Of a stretch of DNA of 64,000 bases, positions 48,025 to 59,582 are shown piece after piece (the first letter of the stretch is position 1; each line of letters opens with the position of its first letter). Location of the stretch: positions 50,030,076 through 50,094,075 of the forward strand of contig CM060970.1 in the NCBI GenBank assembly GCA_030765045.1. The letters run 5' to 3'. The translations under genes and the position numbers were made by a program. Source of the stretch: Tenodera sinensis (taxonomy: Eukaryota; Arthropoda; Insecta; Mantodea; Mantidae). The notes beneath the pieces were generated by a model. It was given only the letters and a program-made list of their open reading frames with translations, was not told the origin of the DNA and made no database searches.

Positions 48025-48027
<3 letters not shown>

Positions 48028-49389
48028 CTTACAGGCTTCCACACCATTGCACCGGTTTCGACCAAATTTGCCACAGATAAGGTTTGACACATGGCAAAAA
48101 TTACTGTCCAGCTTAAAATTTGAATTTCCACTCCATTCCACGCATTCAATTATTAGTTTTACGTCATACCTACGAAAGTTCGCGTGACCACCTATGTCTT
48201 AGTCAATGATAATCATAGTGGCTCAAACATTGTCAACAGAAGAGCAACCACTTAAGTTTTCACAGTCTCAAAAAATAACAAAGGAACAGCGGGTTCACAT
48301 AATCTTTGATGTTCCCTTTGACATTGATCATACAGTAGTAACAGACTCAAATAAATTATAACAGATATGCCACCTGTGGCTATGTTTACGCAAATTGAAA
48401 AGCTCTACAAACGCTTGGTTGAGAAATTAATAACGTTTCGAAATGAGTTTAGTACACTGTGATAAGTACGTCAAACCAAACCAAGCATTTCTTCTGCTTC
48501 TTCTCTTCCTTTGAATTTTAATTCTATCGTGTTGTCTTTCTTGTGCTTTCTCAGTAGTTTTATGTATGTTGATCCCTGACAATAAAGAAGGTTATAATGT
48601 TACTTAAACTGCTATTATTTCTTCGCAACTGAGATTTTCGCTATAAATAGCCACGACGCAGCCCAAATATGACGATGTGGAAGTCATGCAACAGCTTTTA
48701 AGAGAAATCATCATTGCAGACTATGGTATTTGCGATTGTTCGACAGCGCTTTTGCATGGTGTTTTTATTTATATATTTTATTTATTTTTTGTTCTATATA
48801 GAGTCTTGTGTAAATATCTCCAAGCAAAGTAGGGTAAGTGCAACATAAGTTTCAAGGACTATTTCATAACCAGGGGCGCTAAATTATCACCTACAAATTA
48901 TCACTTGATTATTCCTTTGGCTTGTACAAATGATCACTGGTTCATTCTTTTTTTTTACGATCACTAACTGTCCCATGAATTGCTGAAAAACAATTTGACA
49001 CCAATTGATTAACAATAAAAATAGCACTCCGTTTAAATTTGGCAACTGTGTTTCTAACAATTGTTCTTTTAATTATTAATATATGTTTTCCAAAAGAGAG
49101 GTTATTTGTTAATTTTAAAATCAGGGTGAGATTTGTTTGACATTATAAACTGGTTTTCTGTTATAACAATAGAAAATCGAAATACATTCTTTCTTGGGTT
49201 TGGTTATCAGTTGTCAGTTCTGAGTAAGTCAAACTACAGCACTTGAAATAAATATATTTTAGGTTATTTTTATAAAATGTAACGTCTTCTGGTTAAGTCT
49301 TCGCAATTTTATTTATTAAATAATCCAGATAAATATCATTCGATGGTCTGATCTTCCCAGATAAACTCTCGCTCCGCTCGGGAATTAAT
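48025..49389. other. no gene recognised; repeat debris
   Basis: 48030-48190 is probably part of a dispersed repeat. 48730-48820 resembles 37445-37560. No exon recognised. Confidence 0.4.
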
Positions 49390-49815
49390 CTGTTAAGTCA
49401 GACACATTTAATCTCAAACTAGAACCGCTATGTGTAAGAATGGAGTGCTTCGTTCCAGCAAAATGATCTATAATTCTCTTCCAAATGACAAAATCTATAG
49501 ATAACTATAAAGATTTTAAAAACAAAACAAAGGCTTTCTTGCAGGAACACTGCTTCTACACTATAAAGGAGTAACGACAACGTTACGTTGAGGTTGGTGA
49601 GGGAGTTGACCTGGTTTGTGGATGTAAACAGGTCTGGTGCTTTCGCTTTTGAGAGCTAACGCTTGTGATTGGGCTACACTCGCACAGTAAACACGGAAGG
49701 ACAGGGCACGGGAACCCTTAGCTAAATTAATGTTAAAATTGACGTATCCTGTATCACTGTACTTTGTACAATACTGAGTTCATGGATGAACACGTTCAAT
49801 AAATAAATTTAATTA
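49390..49815 (+). pseudogene. C-terminus and 3' UTR of a non-LTR retrotransposon
   Basis: Two frames joined by one frameshift near 49498 read SKMIYNSLPND and then DNYKDFKNKTKAFLQEHCFY TIKE-stop. The Y-N-S-L-P...F-K...K-x-F-L...C-F-Y ending is the conserved tail of many Jockey/CR1-like ORF2 proteins. The segment after the stop at about 49575 runs to GTTCAATAAATAAATTTAAT, a plausible LINE 3' UTR and polyadenylation end. Confidence 0.65.
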
Positions 49816-50373
49816 CTTCTACTTTGTTCGCAGAAATATGTTAAATTTTCTTTGTATCAAAATGTGTCCATATTTAATCAAAGTATAAGTTTTTAGTTAT
49901 TTTAACTCCAAGTGATGTACGTTTCTGCTAACGTGAGAAACCGGGGACTTAAAATGCTGTTGTGCTGACAGAACCTGCGTCAGCTATATACAACAGGATA
50001 GGTCTTAGGTGTTCGAGCACTAAAGACCTAGAAGGTCTAAAACTCATACCACATACCCCTGCTATGTCAGCTTCTAGTAAATGACTTGCACGAATTTAAG
50101 AACAACTGTATGGCTTTATTTCAACAAATTGCCCCCAAAAATCGCAATTCCAAAACACTACAGTTATCTAAAACGTACAAAAATATTATAATCATCGCAA
50201 TCGGTCAGATATTTAGTTCGCCATATGCGAAATATATTAATTTCACTTATTTATATATTATGCTACGTTAAAATACATTATACACGGTTTCTGTTGGGTG
50301 AGCCATCAATGTTTTTGTAAGGCATTATTGCTGTGCAAATTTGACATGGCATGGACATTTCTTTCTTTCCTAG
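49816..50373. other. no confirmed gene; possible intron
   Basis: AT-rich. If the exon at 50374 is real this is the 3' end of its upstream intron, closing with the pyrimidine tract CATTTCTTTCTTTCCTAG. Confidence 0.35.
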
Positions 50374-50500
50374 GTCGCATCTTGATGATGACACTGATGA
50401 AAAAATGAGTTTAAATGATAATTGTTCTCAGTGTACACGAGGCAATTCAAGCTCTAGAAATTACATAACTATGTCTGTCGCTTCAAAGCCTAAATGGTGA
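50374..50500 (+). CDS. candidate terminal coding exon (unknown protein)
   Basis: A strong acceptor (pyrimidine tract then CCTAG) precedes an open frame of 41 codons plus stop, entered in intron phase 2 (one base completes the first codon). The translated tail begins SHLDDDTDEKMSLNDNCSQC and continues Ser-, Arg- and Lys-rich to a final P-K-W. It is hydrophilic, acidic at first, then Ser/basic, with two close cysteines. This composition would fit the cytoplasmic tail of a membrane receptor or any disordered C-terminus; I do not recognise the protein and no upstream exon was identified. Against it, the frame is short enough to be chance and there is no clear polyadenylation signal near the stop. 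Confidence 0.35.
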
Positions 50501-51740
50501 TAGCATTTATGTGATTAATGTGTACAATCGACTAGTGTACGGCTGCGAGAATTTTCTCACCTTCGAGAACAAACCACAAACTCTCGCACTTGCATAAGAG
50601 CGACTGTGTTCGCGAGTGAGTCAGTGAGCGAGGTTGTAAGTTCTTAATACAACATAAGTGTTGGCTACTTAGCGTGTTGTGACAATTGTGACACACAATG
50701 AGTGCTGCTGCTTCGAATGATTAGAGAAGTCTTGTGCTCGACGTCCCAACGAGGGAAGAGGAAGGAAGAAGTTGCTTTACGCGCTCTGCACCAGTAAGAG
50801 TGAAAATTGTAATTCAACACATTAGTGAGAACTGAATAAAGCCGCAATATACCTACAAGTGTAAAGCAACAATGAATTATTTAAAATTCAGCACTAAGTG
50901 TACCAGACGTGTAAAGCTTCAAAGTGTTTTATGATCGATTGATTACAATACTTTATCTTAAGTAATTAACAAACAATAAATTTACATCTCTTTTAACAAA
51001 AGCCTGTGAACTGTATTTTAAGCCGATAAGAAACGCCAGGCATTTATTCCTCTTTTGTTCTACACAATGCTGCATTGAAATCCTTTAAGAAGTGTAAAGG
51101 GAATAATGATTAGCAGGCCTTTGTTTACGGCTAATTCGGTCTCGAAGCGACAAGAATAGACTACGAGCTCTCTTATTTATGGCACGTGGTGTTGGTAGCA
51201 TCGAGATTGTCTTGCTGTCATGTCCGGCAATGGTGTTATACACCCCAATTGAGCTGTAGTTTGTATGTGCTTGAGCGTTCATCCCCGTTCCTATTGATTT
51301 GTAAGGCAAACTTTATGCCTGGAAGAGCACAAACAATACGCCACTTCCACGCTGTAAAAACTGTTGATACAACCAAAAAATGACATTGTTTTGCTAAATT
51401 TAACACCATCGGGAGTTTTAAAGTGAGTTGGCAGAGTAAATAGAGCTCAATTAAGGAAAACAAAAGTGTTTTTGGAGTACCAGTATAGGGAAAGTTTGTT
51501 TTATTTTTATAACAATAATTACCTATGGTTGAGAGAGGAAGGTATCAAAATACTACCTGAATTTTCGAATAATTTAAGTAATCATTTTGAAGTATATTTT
51601 GAGGATGTGTCAAAGTAACGAAACCTCTTTTTAATCAATGGACTGCCGAAATTACACCGATAAATAAACTCTTGAATTACTAATTTCTACAAGGACAAAA
51701 ATAAATAAAAATTAGTGTAACGCAAAACTTTTATGACTTA
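50501..51740. other. no confirmed gene; possible LTR debris
   Basis: 50580-50870 has a GAGTGAGTCAGTGAGCGAGG stretch and GAACTGAATAAAGCC, features seen in the LTRs of this window, but borders are not resolvable. The remainder is unrecognised. Confidence 0.35.
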
Positions 51741-51945
51741 CCCCGTAGCTCAGTCGGTAGAAAACCTGCCTGTTCTATAAGAGGTGCGGGTTTGATTCCC
51801 GGCTAGAAGGGTGGGAATTTTCGTTTAATTAGAAATATTTCTCATCTTCCCTAGAGTCTGGAAGTGTAAATGGAAGTGTAAATCTCTATGTGTATGTGTG
51901 TGTATGTATGAATTTATGTAACAAGTTAAACCAAATTAATAGAAA
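51741..51945 (+). mobile_element. tRNA-derived SINE, family S3, best copy
   Basis: Box A CCGTAGCTCAGTCGGTAGAA and box B GCGGGTTTGATTCCCGG, then GGGTGGGAATTTTCG and TAGAGTCTGGAAGTGTAAATG, ending in a TGTATGTGTGTGTATG-type tail. The minus-strand relative is at 43640-43790. Confidence 0.75.
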
Positions 51946-51954
51946 TAAATATTC

Positions 51955-52795
51955 AAATCTGGTGTGATACACTCACATGGCTTTATCTACCAATTCTACA
52001 ACAAACCATTCTTTAAAACGTTTATTACTCTATTTCACATTAATCGACATAAATGGTGCTATAAAGGCCTTTAGTAGGTATGTCGTTGTTGATACAATGG
52101 GAACAGGGTCACACATAGAGTTAAGAAATACTCGAATGTTTTAATAGCTGGTCCTATGTGACGGCATTGAAATGCTGTTCTCTTTACATGAGAGAAACAA
52201 ATAACGTATTTCTATTTGAGAGCAAATATTGAAAAACCTAAGCTAGTAACAAGAAAATCTCGGAAGTGGTTAACTCCACAAAAATGTATTTAACATACAC
52301 TGTATGCCTTGGTAAATCAGTTTTTTTGTGTGCAGTGTATCTCTTACGGTTTACCAGTCATGCAAAAGCCATCTAGAATAAGGAGAACTTCAGGTACCTA
52401 CTATTTCAAGATAATTCAAAATATACATTCCATGTGTGATGGCAGAATTTTTAACGTACGGTATTTAATCAAAATATTAGCCATTTTTGAGAAAGCCAAA
52501 CTTTTCAAAAAATATTCCACGTGAAAGGTAGTTTGGGGTGGGGTAGATTTTTTGAAAATCTTTGTGTTGCATCCTTGGAAAACGCTGAGCTTAAATAACA
52601 AGTTTGATTTTTAACTGGCTATTTATTTAAGAGCCATATTATTCACATATGAACAGACAAGGAAAATTTCCAATTTCTTTTTGATTCAGGGATTCTCAAA
52701 ACGTGTATTTCCGGTGAGATTTCGCAATGGTATTTTTGAATGTAATACCTTCTGTATCTACTATGTACCTACGTGGCAAAGAAACAAGAGCTAAT
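51955..52795 (+). repeat. family A repeat, copy 13
   Basis: From AATCTGGTGTGATACACTC to GTGGCAAAGAAACAAG, about 840 bp, collinear with family A but more diverged (for example AACAGGGTCACACATAG replaces the GGAATACAGTAGG box). Confidence 0.7.
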
Positions 52796-53374
52796 ATTTT
52801 GTCTAAAATATAGGAGTCCATCAACAATACATAATGACAAATGGAAATCTTAGATTATGAAACGGCTACATCTAATCAACAGCGAGCGCAATGGTGTGCT
52901 ACATTTAAGAGATGAAACAAGTTCAAAGAGAATTTAAACGTGACTATGGTGTGAGTAATGCATCTAACTACGATTTCATGATGTTGTGGTAGAAGTAGGT
53001 CCTGTGTTAAAAAGCATGCAGGGGATTACAGGCGAAGCAGCTCTCTCTAAAGCCATGACAAGGGGTCCTAGGAAAAGCTTAAGACTGTCAGCAGAGATGA
53101 ATGTACCACAGACGTCCTCCCAGCGTATTGTTCCAGTACGCACATCACTTAAAACATCTGCAAGCCTTGCGAAATGAGGATCATAAAGCTCATTTTAGCT
53201 TTGAACCCCATCGTGCATTTTCCTCACTAGAAGAGTGAATACAATTGCATTATTTATGTAAAGAAAAATTTACATGTTTCTTATAAGGTTTAAAAATCAG
53301 GTCCAAAAGTTAACTGCAATCTTAAGAGAGCCTCAATAAAGTGCATGAGCTATTCTTCTTTGCTACGGAATAAA
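52796..53374. other. no gene recognised
   Basis: A 63-codon frame (52986-53177) reads MVEVGPVLKSMQGITGEAAL and onward. It looks protein-like but has no splice support, and I do not recognise it. Confidence 0.35.
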
Positions 53375-53920
53375 GGACTACAGAACTGCGGCGCACAACA
53401 AAGTACTATTGGGGCCAAGCTACTTCACACTACATACCAGGCGCGGCAGTATCAAAGACGCTCACTGTTAAGCTTCCCCACACCACTCACGCCAGCAAAC
53501 ACGCAAATCAGAGCGGCAGAGCCAAAAGGTTTTTTAGGTGATTCGAGAAGTGTCTAGAGGCCAGCTTGTTTGAAGAAATTCGAGAAAGATCTGGCTATCG
53601 CCAGTACAAAAGCTTACGGAGCGGGTGAGGCCATGCAGTTTTTGAGTCGAGCAGTGTGTCAGTGAGTGAAAGACACGTCGTGTCAAATTGAAGTTTTAAG
53701 GACTTTTGAGTGATTGTATCATCAGCGTTTAGTGTATGAGAGACAAAGTGAAGAAAGACAGTGAAAGGACTGAGTCAAAGGCTACGAGAAGAAAATAGTT
53801 GTGAGTTGTAATATCACGAAAGACTGTAGAAGAGAACTGTGTTTTTGTGCAAAAGTTTAGAAGAAAAATAAAGTGATAGAAATGTACTGGACTGGACTTC
53901 TGTCGCTTTGTTACAATATT
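53375..53920 (+). mobile_element. LTR family 1, fourth copy
   Basis: Aligns to 4526-5139 throughout: GCGCACAACAAAG, GTGTGTCAGTGAGTGAAAG, GAGAGACAAAGTGAAGAAAG, GAAAGGACTGAGTCAAAGG, AATAAAGTG and GTTACAATA. The outermost left end is diverged, so the border is approximate. Confidence 0.65.
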
Positions 53921-53999
53921 TTCATTTCATTCATATCCAAATGGGTGACCTTTGTATTAGTGTCGAGCAATGTTTGAAAATGAGACCGGAACCCGATAT

Positions 54000-54503
54000 T
54001 GTGACTTTTGGTTGTATGGGTGTGAAGTAAAGTAGACGGATGTAGTCTAGATAAAGAAACACTTTTATTTCCGTAAACAGTAACTTTGTACACTCGTTGC
54101 AACAGCAAGAAAGTCTTTTTCGATTCTCCAACAGCACGGCTCCGAACTCGTAACACAAAGAACTAACTCCGTCGGCACGACTCCTCGACCTTCACATACG
54201 TCTGTCCTTTCCGTCGGCACGACTACTCAACCTGCACATACATCTGACTGACTCTTCTCACACTTTACCGCTATTTATATCTCCCAGGCACTATTCTGGA
54301 AGCTTCAGGAACGTTCACTTATCGCGGTGAGATACAAAGTAGAAGATTCCAGTAGCCTCTATCCTTTTCTCTCTTTCGGCAAGCGCCCCAACAATGCGGT
54401 CATTCTCTATCTCTTTCCTTCGGCTCCTTTGCGGTTGTGCCGACAATAATGCGATGGGTGACACTGCTGTTGTCGGCAATTAGATGCGGCGGGCGCGGTG
54501 ACA
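54000..54503 (-). mobile_element. solo LTR with ATAT target duplication
   Basis: Minus-strand LTR of 504 bp with TGTCACCGCGCCCGCCGC at one end and CAACCAAAAGTCACA at the other, i.e. TG...CA termini. Flanked by ATAT at 53996-53999 and 54504-54507. On the minus strand a TATAAATAGCGG box (plus 54275-54285) is followed by AATAAAAG (plus 54066-54072). A 42-bp unit (GTCGGCACGACT...) is tandemly duplicated at 54171-54254. A 4-bp duplication suits Gypsy-type integration. Different from LTR family 1. Confidence 0.85.
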
Positions 54504-54739
54504 ATATACAATGTGCCACCAACAGCACATGCATGCCAACCCTATAATTCAAAATTTTCGACGTTGCCATTCATTTGCATGAAAGTGCATATTCGAAGCG
54601 ACGTCACTCGATACGAACAATCGTATTTGCAACGCTTAGAAAATTATCTTACATTTATACAGACATTTTTATGAACAATACTTAAGACTGAGTACCTCTG
54701 AAGTCAAGAAGTCAGCGTTCTGACTTCCCAACCTGGAGT

Positions 54740-54850
54740 TTCCGGACTCTACTCTCGGCTAGGGTTGGAAATTTTTAATTATCACAATAATTTTCTACCC
54801 ACTACAGAGTCTGGAAGTATGAATGTAGCAGCAAATGTTAGTGTACAAAA
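54740..54850 (+). mobile_element. SINE family S3 fragment
   Basis: CTCGGCTAGGGTTGGAAATTT and CAGAGTCTGGAAGTATGAATG match the body of the SINE at 51741. The tRNA-like head is degenerate. Confidence 0.55.
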
Positions 54851-54984
54851 CCCAAAGATCCAAACTCACTGTAAATGCGTTGCACCATTGACTATAGGCA
54901 ATATATTCCAAAATACAGACCACCTATATGGCCATTGCAGTTAAAGGGGGGGGGGGTATAAATGGAACAAAAACTAACAACCAA

Positions 54985-55095
54985 ACACACACACACAAAC
55001 ACACACAGTTCACATACACACGCAAAAACATACAAAAGCACACACAGAAAAGCACATACAAAAACACGCAAACGCACAAGAACACACACAAATAA
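54985..55095. repeat. imperfect ACACAC/AAACAC low-complexity tract
   Basis: AC-rich with A interruptions, preceded by a G-run at 54946-54955. Cys/Val-rich minus frames here are artefacts. Confidence 0.9.
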
Positions 55096-55301
55096 ATACA
55101 TATAACTTCTGCATGCATTTGGTAGTTACAGACTGATTTGATTGCGCTGTAAGCAAAAGTTCTCAAAGAGCTGTTGTTTTATGACGAGAGATTTACGTGA
55201 TATTGCTGTCCAATATCTGTATGTGGGCAGTACTTTTCTGAAGTGTACACTTCATTCATCCAAATGCCTTGCGTTTTACATCAAGTATGTTTTATTTTCA
55301 G

Positions 55302-55457
55302 TGACTGTGAAGCGAGGGGACAAGAAGTTCGGGGATCGATGCGAGGACACGCTGGAGTGCAGCTTTGAGGGTTCCATCTGCGACAAAGAGAAGAAATCAA
55401 CATGCCAGTGCATTCCGGAGATGCCCGTCACCAACCACATCGACAAATGCGGCAAAG
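55302..55457 (+). CDS. internal exon encoding an EB-type six-cysteine module
   Basis: Acceptor TTTTATTTTCAG and donor AAAG|GTAAGT bound a 156-bp exon. It enters and leaves in phase 1, so it is symmetric and adds exactly 52 codons. Translation from residue 2: TVKRGDKKFGDRCEDTLECS, then six cysteines in total at residues 14, 20, 27, 35, 37 and 50 (C-x5-C-x6-C-x7-C-x-C-x12-C), with a CQC pair. The spacing fits EB modules (small disulfide-rich extracellular domains frequent in nematode and arthropod secreted or membrane proteins); EGF-like is the alternative. The exon is clearly GC-richer than its flanks, as expected of coding DNA in an AT-rich genome. The protein would be extracellular. The neighbouring exons are not identified with certainty; 59511-59582 is a phase-compatible candidate. 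Gene identity unknown. Confidence 0.82.
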
Positions 55458-56224
55458 GTAAGTCATGCCTGTGGCCCTCAAATAATACTTTTCTCTCAAA
55501 TAATACAAATACTGATTGTACTGTGTGAAGTCCTTGCGGAGGGTGTTTACAGCTGGGGAAACAGAAGTTAAAACATGTTTACAGGTTCTGCTTTAACTCT
55601 CGTCTTTTGTTCTGTCTCTTTAGAAACCACTAAAGACCAACTCCAGCTTGCCTATAAATAACCTTTCCGACCGATAATAGGAAACCATGCTTCCTCTGGG
55701 TAGCAATCCAATAGGATAATCTGTTATGTGTTTTGTCATTCTGTATTCGACGGAAACGCTACCATTTTAGAAAACAAACAAGAGCTACCTTGCGATGCCT
55801 GGCCACAAATTGATTCCGAAATGGACGTGTTCATTCCATCGTATTTATCCAACAGTGGACGTATTGATTCCCACGAACTAGCAACAGTGCCATAATATTC
55901 CCTTCCCATTTTACACAGACTTAGGTAGTTTGGATGAAGTATGTATGGTTCAGAAGACGAATTTAGTAAAATGCAAAGGTATCATGGCTGTTTAACGAAG
56001 CCTTCCTAGCGTATCCTTCTTTACCCCTCTCCAATGACTACAGAATTGATATTATTTTCCGGACATAGTTATAACCAGCGTTCGGGGTTTTAGTAAGAAA
56101 ACCTGGGAATAATATAACCACCACGGAGTATAGACCAGCAGGTAGCATAAGGGTTGAGGAAACGACACGCCCACCCCTACGCAGCAGTCTGTTTCTTGCG
56201 ACTGTCGTATGTTACATTTGGTTA
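55458..56224 (+). other. probable intron downstream of the EB exon
   Basis: Begins with the GTAAGT donor. No further exon was recognised before the hAT fragment. Confidence 0.45.
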
Positions 56225-56470
56225 TCTTTTCTGCAGTGTCTTTCCAATAACGCAAAATGATTTGCTGCTCGTTATGGACGGAGCTTCCTATATGAAGAAA
56301 GCTGCCACAGCAATACAGCAAGCATTTCCAAAATGAATGCATTTAACTTGTCTAGCACATGGTCTCCACTAAGCTGCACAATAAATTAGATCCTCTTTTC
56401 CAGATGTACATAAATACTTTTATAGCCAACATGAAGAATAAGTATATGCCTCTAACTTCTTACGTGTTAA
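56225..56470 (+). pseudogene. fragment of a hAT-like transposase
   Basis: The frame reads DLLLVMDGASYMKKAATAIQ, then a premature stop, then MHLTCLAHGLH, further stops, and IRSSFPDVHK. The D-G-A-S-Y-M-K-K-A...F-P-K...H-L-T-C-L-A-H-G-L-H pattern is the central region of hAT/DUF659-type transposases found in many insects. At least four in-frame stops, so inactive. No terminal repeats found. It sits in the presumed intron of the EB-containing gene. Confidence 0.7.
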
Positions 56471-57755
56471 CTGTAATTAATTTGACAGTACCCTTGGGAG
56501 AAAGTTGTTTCTATTAACGCGATTTAACGCACGTCACCTTCCGAGAATTTCGAATTATATACATTAGGTTGGAAATTGCACCACTGAAGTGGTGGAGTTT
56601 ATGGCACAACACAATTCTCCAGCGATATAATTGTTAGAACGATAACACCGACGGCGTCACCAATTTATCGTATGATCCATTATCGTTATGTAGTATAGTG
56701 CAGGCTGATTGACTCATTTCGCAGTTCTATTGAGCCATTCATTTGAATGATACAGGCGGTGACTATTTTTAGCAATGTAGCCATTTTGGCTGTGCTGGAT
56801 AATTATTACACAGCAAGCTTTTGCTTCCTTTATTAATTTTAAGTATTCAGCCAAAATGTTACATGTTTAGCTACTTATAAAAGTTAATATTATTGCCTGA
56901 GACAAATTTAGTTATTAAAATACATGATTGTTCTCATTTGCTAAAACCGTTAATGCCACCAAAGGTTCTAGGAGTGGGGAGGATAAACGTAACTATATAG
57001 CGTTTCACTCTTAGAAGACAGTATGGAGTTAAATGGGACATCTCTGTCTCTATCTAGCGCATACAAGTTGCCATTAGCCGCGTCCTTTTCTACCCTCGCT
57101 CTGTTGCCAGATTCCTAATAGCAAGGTATAAATATTCATTTGTTATAAATTTCAGGTTTGAACACATTATCCTATGCAGAATTTTTTTCTCTATCAGGTT
57201 ATATCCTTTTCAGAGTCATTATACATTTCTATAGGTCCAAATTTCTTCAGAAAACGTTTTTTTCAATAGAAGTCCGATATTTGCTGTTTCTACACTCATC
57301 ACGCACTAACTAACAAACTAACTGCTAGAATGCATCTATATTTTTTTCTTAGGTACAGTAAACTATAGTGCTACTACCTGCCTACTTTGAATTCTCTATG
57401 TTTACCCAGTTAAGTGTTATAATTTTTTAAATTAAATGTTTTCGGAAAATTTTATATATGTGCACTGCAAAAGTTACGCAGTGTGAAACTTTTTTGTTAT
57501 TGAGTTTACATCAGGGAACCAGCGAGAACAAATGTTGAGGAAGGTTGGAGAAAGTTTTTAAAATAAACCAAAAGGCACTAACCTCTTTCTTTTATCCAGT
57601 AAGGCAAACAAAAGGTATTCATCTATTCAGCGTCAGGCCTGACACAGAAGATAGTATAAGGAGCAGCACTAGCATTAGTTCGAAAGAAGCCGTGTGTGTA
57701 AACTGTGAGCTGTTATTGCGTTATTTGTTTAATATCTTTGTAAATATTTGTAGTT
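56471..57755. other. no gene recognised
   Basis: AT-rich. A 73-codon frame at 57545-57766 overlaps the start of the transposase below and has no domain. Confidence 0.4.
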
Positions 57756-58480
57756 ATGGAGGGTGAAGCTAGGAAGGGACGATATGTTGGTAAATTAAGA
57801 AGTAAGGAACGCCAAATAATTATGAATGTGTTAGATTATTTTTTAAGTAAAATGCGTGTAAGTAAGGCGGTAAAAGAAACAGCTAAGGCTATCGGGTGTT
57901 CAGAAGCAGTAGTGTGTATGATTAAAAAGGAACTAATGAAAGGACCTATAAGAACGCCATCGAAAAAGAAAGCAAAAAGGGCGGGACTACACAAAACGCT
58001 AGGTTAACGCAATATGATTGAATAGTGCAAGGTGGAGTGCGGCGAATTGTTCATTCTTTACAGTTTGCAAATATTCCACCCACGCTGAATATAATTTTGT
58101 CACAGTTCAACAGTGATGAGACCCTACCAAATTTCTCAAGGGCCACTCTGATTTGGGGTTCGAATATGAAAGAAGGGGTAACAAGTGCATATTAATAGAA
58201 AGAGACGATATCGATATCATCAGATGGCGACATAAATATCTAAAAGACGTAAAAGGTTTAGGGACCAGGGGAAATCAATTGTTTATACAGACGAGTCATT
58301 TGTAAATTTAAGTCATACAGTAACAAAGGCGTGCAGGGATACCAAAGTTAAAAGTGCCCGTCTCGTCAAGCAGCAATTGAAGGACTAAGTACAGGACTCC
58401 GGCCACCTCGAGTCGCTCGCGGAGAAAGATTCGCAACTAGTACATGTTGCAACATTGCGCTCCATTTAACGTGTACTGTC
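57756..58480 (+). pseudogene. decayed Tc1/mariner-type transposase
   Basis: Starts MEGEARKGRYVGKLRSKERQ with a helix-turn-helix-like segment (VKETAKAIGCSEAVVCMIKK, residues about 40-60) and a basic GPIRTPSKKKAKR linker at 58007. After frameshifts, RRIVHSLQ, an FNSDETLPNFSRATL-like block, SIVYTDESFVN (first catalytic Asp, near 58290) and a STGLRPPRVARGERFA-like block (near 58390-58440) follow. That order fits a transposase of the DDE_3/Tc1-mariner type; the last catalytic blocks are missing. Roughly three frameshifts and several stops. No terminal repeats resolved. Confidence 0.7.
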
Positions 58481-59510
58481 TTTTAAGGGTGAGACGCGCT
58501 TTAGATTAGGTCATAGGTTACACAGAGGACACCTCACGCACTGCGATCTCCGTACTGTATTTATCTCAGGAGTTTAGCAATGACCTCAAGTGAACTCTGT
58601 TGTTTATACCTCTGACGTTTTAGTGACATCCTTTCTTTTCCAGGGAAATAAATACTACGCGAAAGAGTATCACTAATCCATTACGGCATCAAACAAAGCA
58701 ATTATGATCATAGTTACAATAATATCACTAATGAATTCTGTTTATTGGAGTCGCAAGAAACCATACGATATAATATTGCTTACAGTTAACTGCATTGTAG
58801 ACTGTGATTTTGAACTACTGGCGTTACTCTATTTACATCGTTCCAAAAAACTCCCCATTACACACCGCGATTGCGTGTTCAAGGACAAAGACATTCTTCT
58901 GAGTTCGTGAAAGTAAATCTATTGTGGCACACTTTATTTTGAGCTCTCATATACAATTTGCTCACCAGTTGAAGGTCCCTGGCAGGAATGCAGCCAGCCA
59001 CTACATCAGTAAACAATTCCCGATAAACAATGACATCGCGAGCAGCAGTTCCGCTTCTAATCATGTTTACGATAGTGTTGCCAAACTTGGAATGCCTATT
59101 CACGCCAGATTAAAGCAAAGAAAACGCCAAAAATAGCACAATTTAAATGTTATTTTCAGTTCATGCAGTATATTTAGCTTACAAAGAGTAAACAATGTTT
59201 TCAACTACTCCCACTGATCATTTTCTGCCTTTTCTATATTAAAAAAAAAAAGACACTGTCAATCTGTTCTGGTCTTACGTGATATATCCTTGAGCGTTAT
59301 ATCGTGCATCTTCTGTAAGAATAAGTCAGTTGTTGCATTTCTTTGAGTATTCATTTTTCCTTGGCCCAAACTAGTCCTATGTGATTAATATCACTTATGT
59401 ATGGGGGCAAGTAAATGACAGTGTGGCCCAATAAAACCAAAATAACCAATAATAACGTTATAACAATTGAGGAAGAATTCCGTCTAACCACTTCTCATTC
59501 TCTCTTGCAG
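58481..59510. other. no gene recognised
   Basis: Opposed frames at 58704-59136 show no domain. It ends in a strong acceptor TTCTCATTCTCTCTTGCAG. Confidence 0.4.
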
Positions 59511-59582
59511 TATCAAAGAATGAAGTACTCGTACTAAAATGTCGGTCATTTAATAGTATAGTAATTGCTCCTGCAAGTACAG
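59511..59582 (+). CDS. candidate 72-bp phase 1-1 exon
   Basis: A strong pyrimidine tract and GCAG acceptor, then 72 bp open in the phase that the EB exon would require, ending CAG|GTAATG. Entering in phase 1 the translation is SKNEVLVLKCRSFNSIVIAP plus a few residues, with one cysteine. Length is divisible by three and both borders are phase 1, matching 55302-55457. The exon is not GC-enriched and no domain is recognised, so chance remains quite possible. Confidence 0.25.

Noticed and set aside
54892..55166. Cys-rich minus-strand frames suggesting a small disulfide protein
   Set aside because: Cysteines come from imperfect GT/CA repeat text, unlike the spliced EB exon nearby.
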